A stretch of 64,000 bases of DNA from Ambrosia x helenae (lineage: Eukaryota; Streptophyta; Magnoliopsida; Asterales; Asteraceae): assembly GCA_030844895.1 (NCBI GenBank), contig CM061234.1, positions 15,559,573 through 15,623,572 on the forward strand, written 5' to 3'. Shown here piece after piece: positions 62,653 through 64,000 of the stretch. Below the pieces are notes generated by a model. The model was given only the letters and a program-made list of their open reading frames with translations, was not told where the DNA came from and ran no database searches. Both the position numbers and the translations under genes were made by a program. The number at the start of each line of letters is the position of its first letter. Positions within the stretch are counted from its first letter, which is position 1.

Positions 62653-62756
62653 GTGTGGGTGGACTATGCCTATAAGACAATCCAAACAGCAGAATGGGCA
62701 AATCCAGAATCAGTTGTTGATGATACCACTGTCTCTGACAATCTGAGTAAAGGCTT
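62653..62756 (+). pseudogene. Captured exon, unidentified
   Basis: Open frame after an AG acceptor (GATCGCAG) reading WVDYAYKTIQTAEWANPE and DDTTVSDNLSKG, ending before GTATAT. It has clear coding texture but I cannot assign it. It may belong to the same source gene as 60366-60936, since both lie in order on the plus strand, but phase across the junction is not proven. Confidence 0.4.
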
Positions 62757-62933
62757 GTATATTTTAATAGTGCACTTTCTTTTGCGTTTCATTTTATGAC
62801 TCTTAGCATATATACGGTTTGAATGTGATGAGTTTTAGCATAGTCTATTTCAGTAGATGGCCTTTGTTCATTTTCTGCAATAAGTTATTGTGTCAATACT
62901 CATGATTGCATGTAAACCATCGTACGAACTTAG

Positions 62934-63155
62934 GTGCGCGAGTTAGAAAATTGTCCACACTTCAATGCTGGTAAAGGGTCTGTCCTGACCACCAATGGAA
63001 CTGTTGAAATAGAAGCTTGCATCATGGATGGAAATTCAAAAAGGTGTGGTGCAGTTTCCGATGTCACCACAGTCGCCAATCCCATCTCTTTGGCAAGAAA
63101 GGTCATGGAAAAAACTCCCCATATTTATGTTTTATTTGATGGAGCTGAGGCCTAG
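62934..63155 (+). pseudogene. Captured fragment of plant-type L-asparaginase / isoaspartyl peptidase
   Basis: After the acceptor CTTAG the frame reads VRELENCPHFNAGKGSVL, then TNGTVEIEACIMDG, CGAVSDVTTVANPISLAR and VMEKTPHIYVLFDGAEA, and stops at 63155. This is the N-terminal (alpha-subunit) part of plant potassium-independent or -dependent asparaginases, Ntn-hydrolases that release ammonium from asparagine. The first exon, the linker and the catalytic Thr of the beta subunit are absent, so the piece cannot be active. The stop follows directly after the conserved GAE(E/A) block. Position inside the Helitron ends indicates capture. Confidence 0.8.
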
Positions 63156-63746
63156 TTACATATTCATGTTCAATGCATCATGTATCTTTGTGTTTATAAT
63201 CATTGTTTTTTACAAATCATCCACAAACTATAGAGGTAGCATAGACAATGTTGTACTGGATTGATTTGTATAAAGTATCCGCATAGCGTGTAATTTACAA
63301 CTAAATAGTGTTAGTTCCTACATACTTCATATCACCATAACAAATCATCCACAAACACCGTACGCACACCTCAAACCAAAACAACAATTACGAAGCAACA
63401 AAATAATCGTACCCGCAACAACATGTGGGCATTCCCACTAGTTTGTTGTATGTTAAAATGATTTTCTGCACTTTAGTTGTAGTAATTAGCTATTTTAATA
63501 GTTCTTTTAACTGCTAACAAAGGCATGGAAGCTATTGTAGAGCAACTTCGTTATGCCAGCTCACTTTGTGTTTACCTGCTTTTAGAATTTCAGTTTTAGT
63601 TGCGGCGCCGAGTTAAAACTCTAGTTATTACAATAAAAGATTTATTTTGACAACATTGACGGAGAAAACATACAAAAATACTCAAAACTGAGTATAGTAA
63701 TGCGATCACTCAACATTTATTTTGTGTAGAAATAAATCCATCTTAA

Positions 63747-64000
63747 TTAGGGGTAGACTTCAATAACAGATCTTAAGCCCAAAACTGGATAGATTTTATA
63801 ACCACTAAAGCAAGCCTCATTGAAGAGCTTTGCCCAATCTTTTTCGCTTCTTTGTCTTCCCTTCGCCAAGGCCAACATAAACATATCATAAAAAAGCTGA
63901 GTCTCGAGTATTTTGTTGCCAATTTCTTCCTCCGTCGACACCACCATTTCTATGATGATCACTTTCCCACCATTTTCCTTGCTTGGAAGAGCGTCTTTGC
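63747..64000 (-). CDS. O-methyltransferase, C-terminal exon (cut by window end)
   Basis: The minus-strand frame from the window edge to the stop at 63747 reads GGKVIIIEMVV, then ETQLFYDMFMLALAKGRQRS, EKDWAKLFNEACFSGYKIYP and VLGLRSVIEVYP. This is the C-terminal segment of class II plant small-molecule O-methyltransferases (COMT/isoflavone OMT-like), which methylate hydroxyls of phenylpropanoids or similar compounds using SAM. The ETQLFYDM and SGYKIYPVLGLRSVIEVYP blocks are diagnostic. The frame is intact here and the ending is at the normal position. The SAM-binding and dimerisation parts lie beyond the window. The substrate cannot be told from this piece. Confidence 0.9.
   Translation of the reverse strand, partial: KDALPSKENGGKVIIIEMVVSTEEEIGNKILETQLFYDMFMLALAKGRQRSEKDWAKLFNEACFSGYKIYPVLGLRSVIEVYP

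Larger units (their letters stand above)
59721..63441 (+). mobile_element. Helitron carrying captured host gene fragments
   Basis: 5' end A|TCTATATTATCTTATTAAGG at 59721. The 3' end has a hairpin ACCCGCAACAACATGTGGG about a dozen bases before CTAG|T at 63441. The A/T insertion context, 5' TC and 3' CTAG are all as expected for plant Helitrons. It contains a Tourist-like MITE, a SINE-like stretch and pieces of at least two host genes on the plus strand (60366-60936 and 62934-63155, plus an unassigned exon at 62653-62756). No RepHel helicase is visible, so it is non-autonomous. Confidence 0.75.

Overview
The window is nuclear DNA of a flowering plant: spliced genes with GT-AG introns, plastid-type leaders, and LTR retrotransposons, Helitrons, CACTA, hAT and Harbinger elements and tRNA-derived SINEs packed together. 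Recurrent LTR ends of the type TGTCACACC...GGCGGAAAC and an ankyrin-PGG gene with a copia-gag-like N-terminus make a composite (Asteraceae) my best guess, but this is inference. A run of exactly 100 N at 5519-5618 is an assembly gap.

Layout. 1-8300 holds the last exon of an unidentified gene, degraded retroelement pieces (LTR fragments, a minus-strand gag remnant), a 330 bp duplication that runs into the gap, and a complete SINE. 8560-16170 (+) is a 12-exon gene for the plastid COG0354/YgfZ-type folate-binding protein (IBA57.2-like), with introns full of small transposons. 16359-30373 is one intact 14.0 kb LTR element on the minus strand: two nearly identical 3.5 kb LTRs, tRNA-iMet primer site, polypurine tract, TATTT target duplication, no recognisable gag-pol, and a 13-copy tandem array whose units form a hairpin with compensated base changes. 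30483-43098 (-) is a 7-exon ankyrin-repeat/PGG membrane-protein gene; its large introns carry a chain of MITE-like elements sitting in (TA)n tracts and a small Helitron. 44182-47708 is a CACTA element with a TnpA-like remnant. 47709-55449 holds a Mei2-like gene fragment and related LTRs, one a solo LTR with another solo LTR inside. 59721-63441 is a Helitron carrying pieces of at least two host genes, one an L-asparaginase. At 63747 the C-terminal exon of an O-methyltransferase (-) runs off the window.

The IBA57.2-like and ankyrin genes converge; without the 14 kb element their stop codons would be only about 290 bp apart. Both, and the transposon ORFs, carry single-base indels, mostly in homopolymers. 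The exon models close in frame only if those are discounted, so the genes are either young pseudogenes or are affected by residual long-read sequence errors. The sequence alone cannot settle which.
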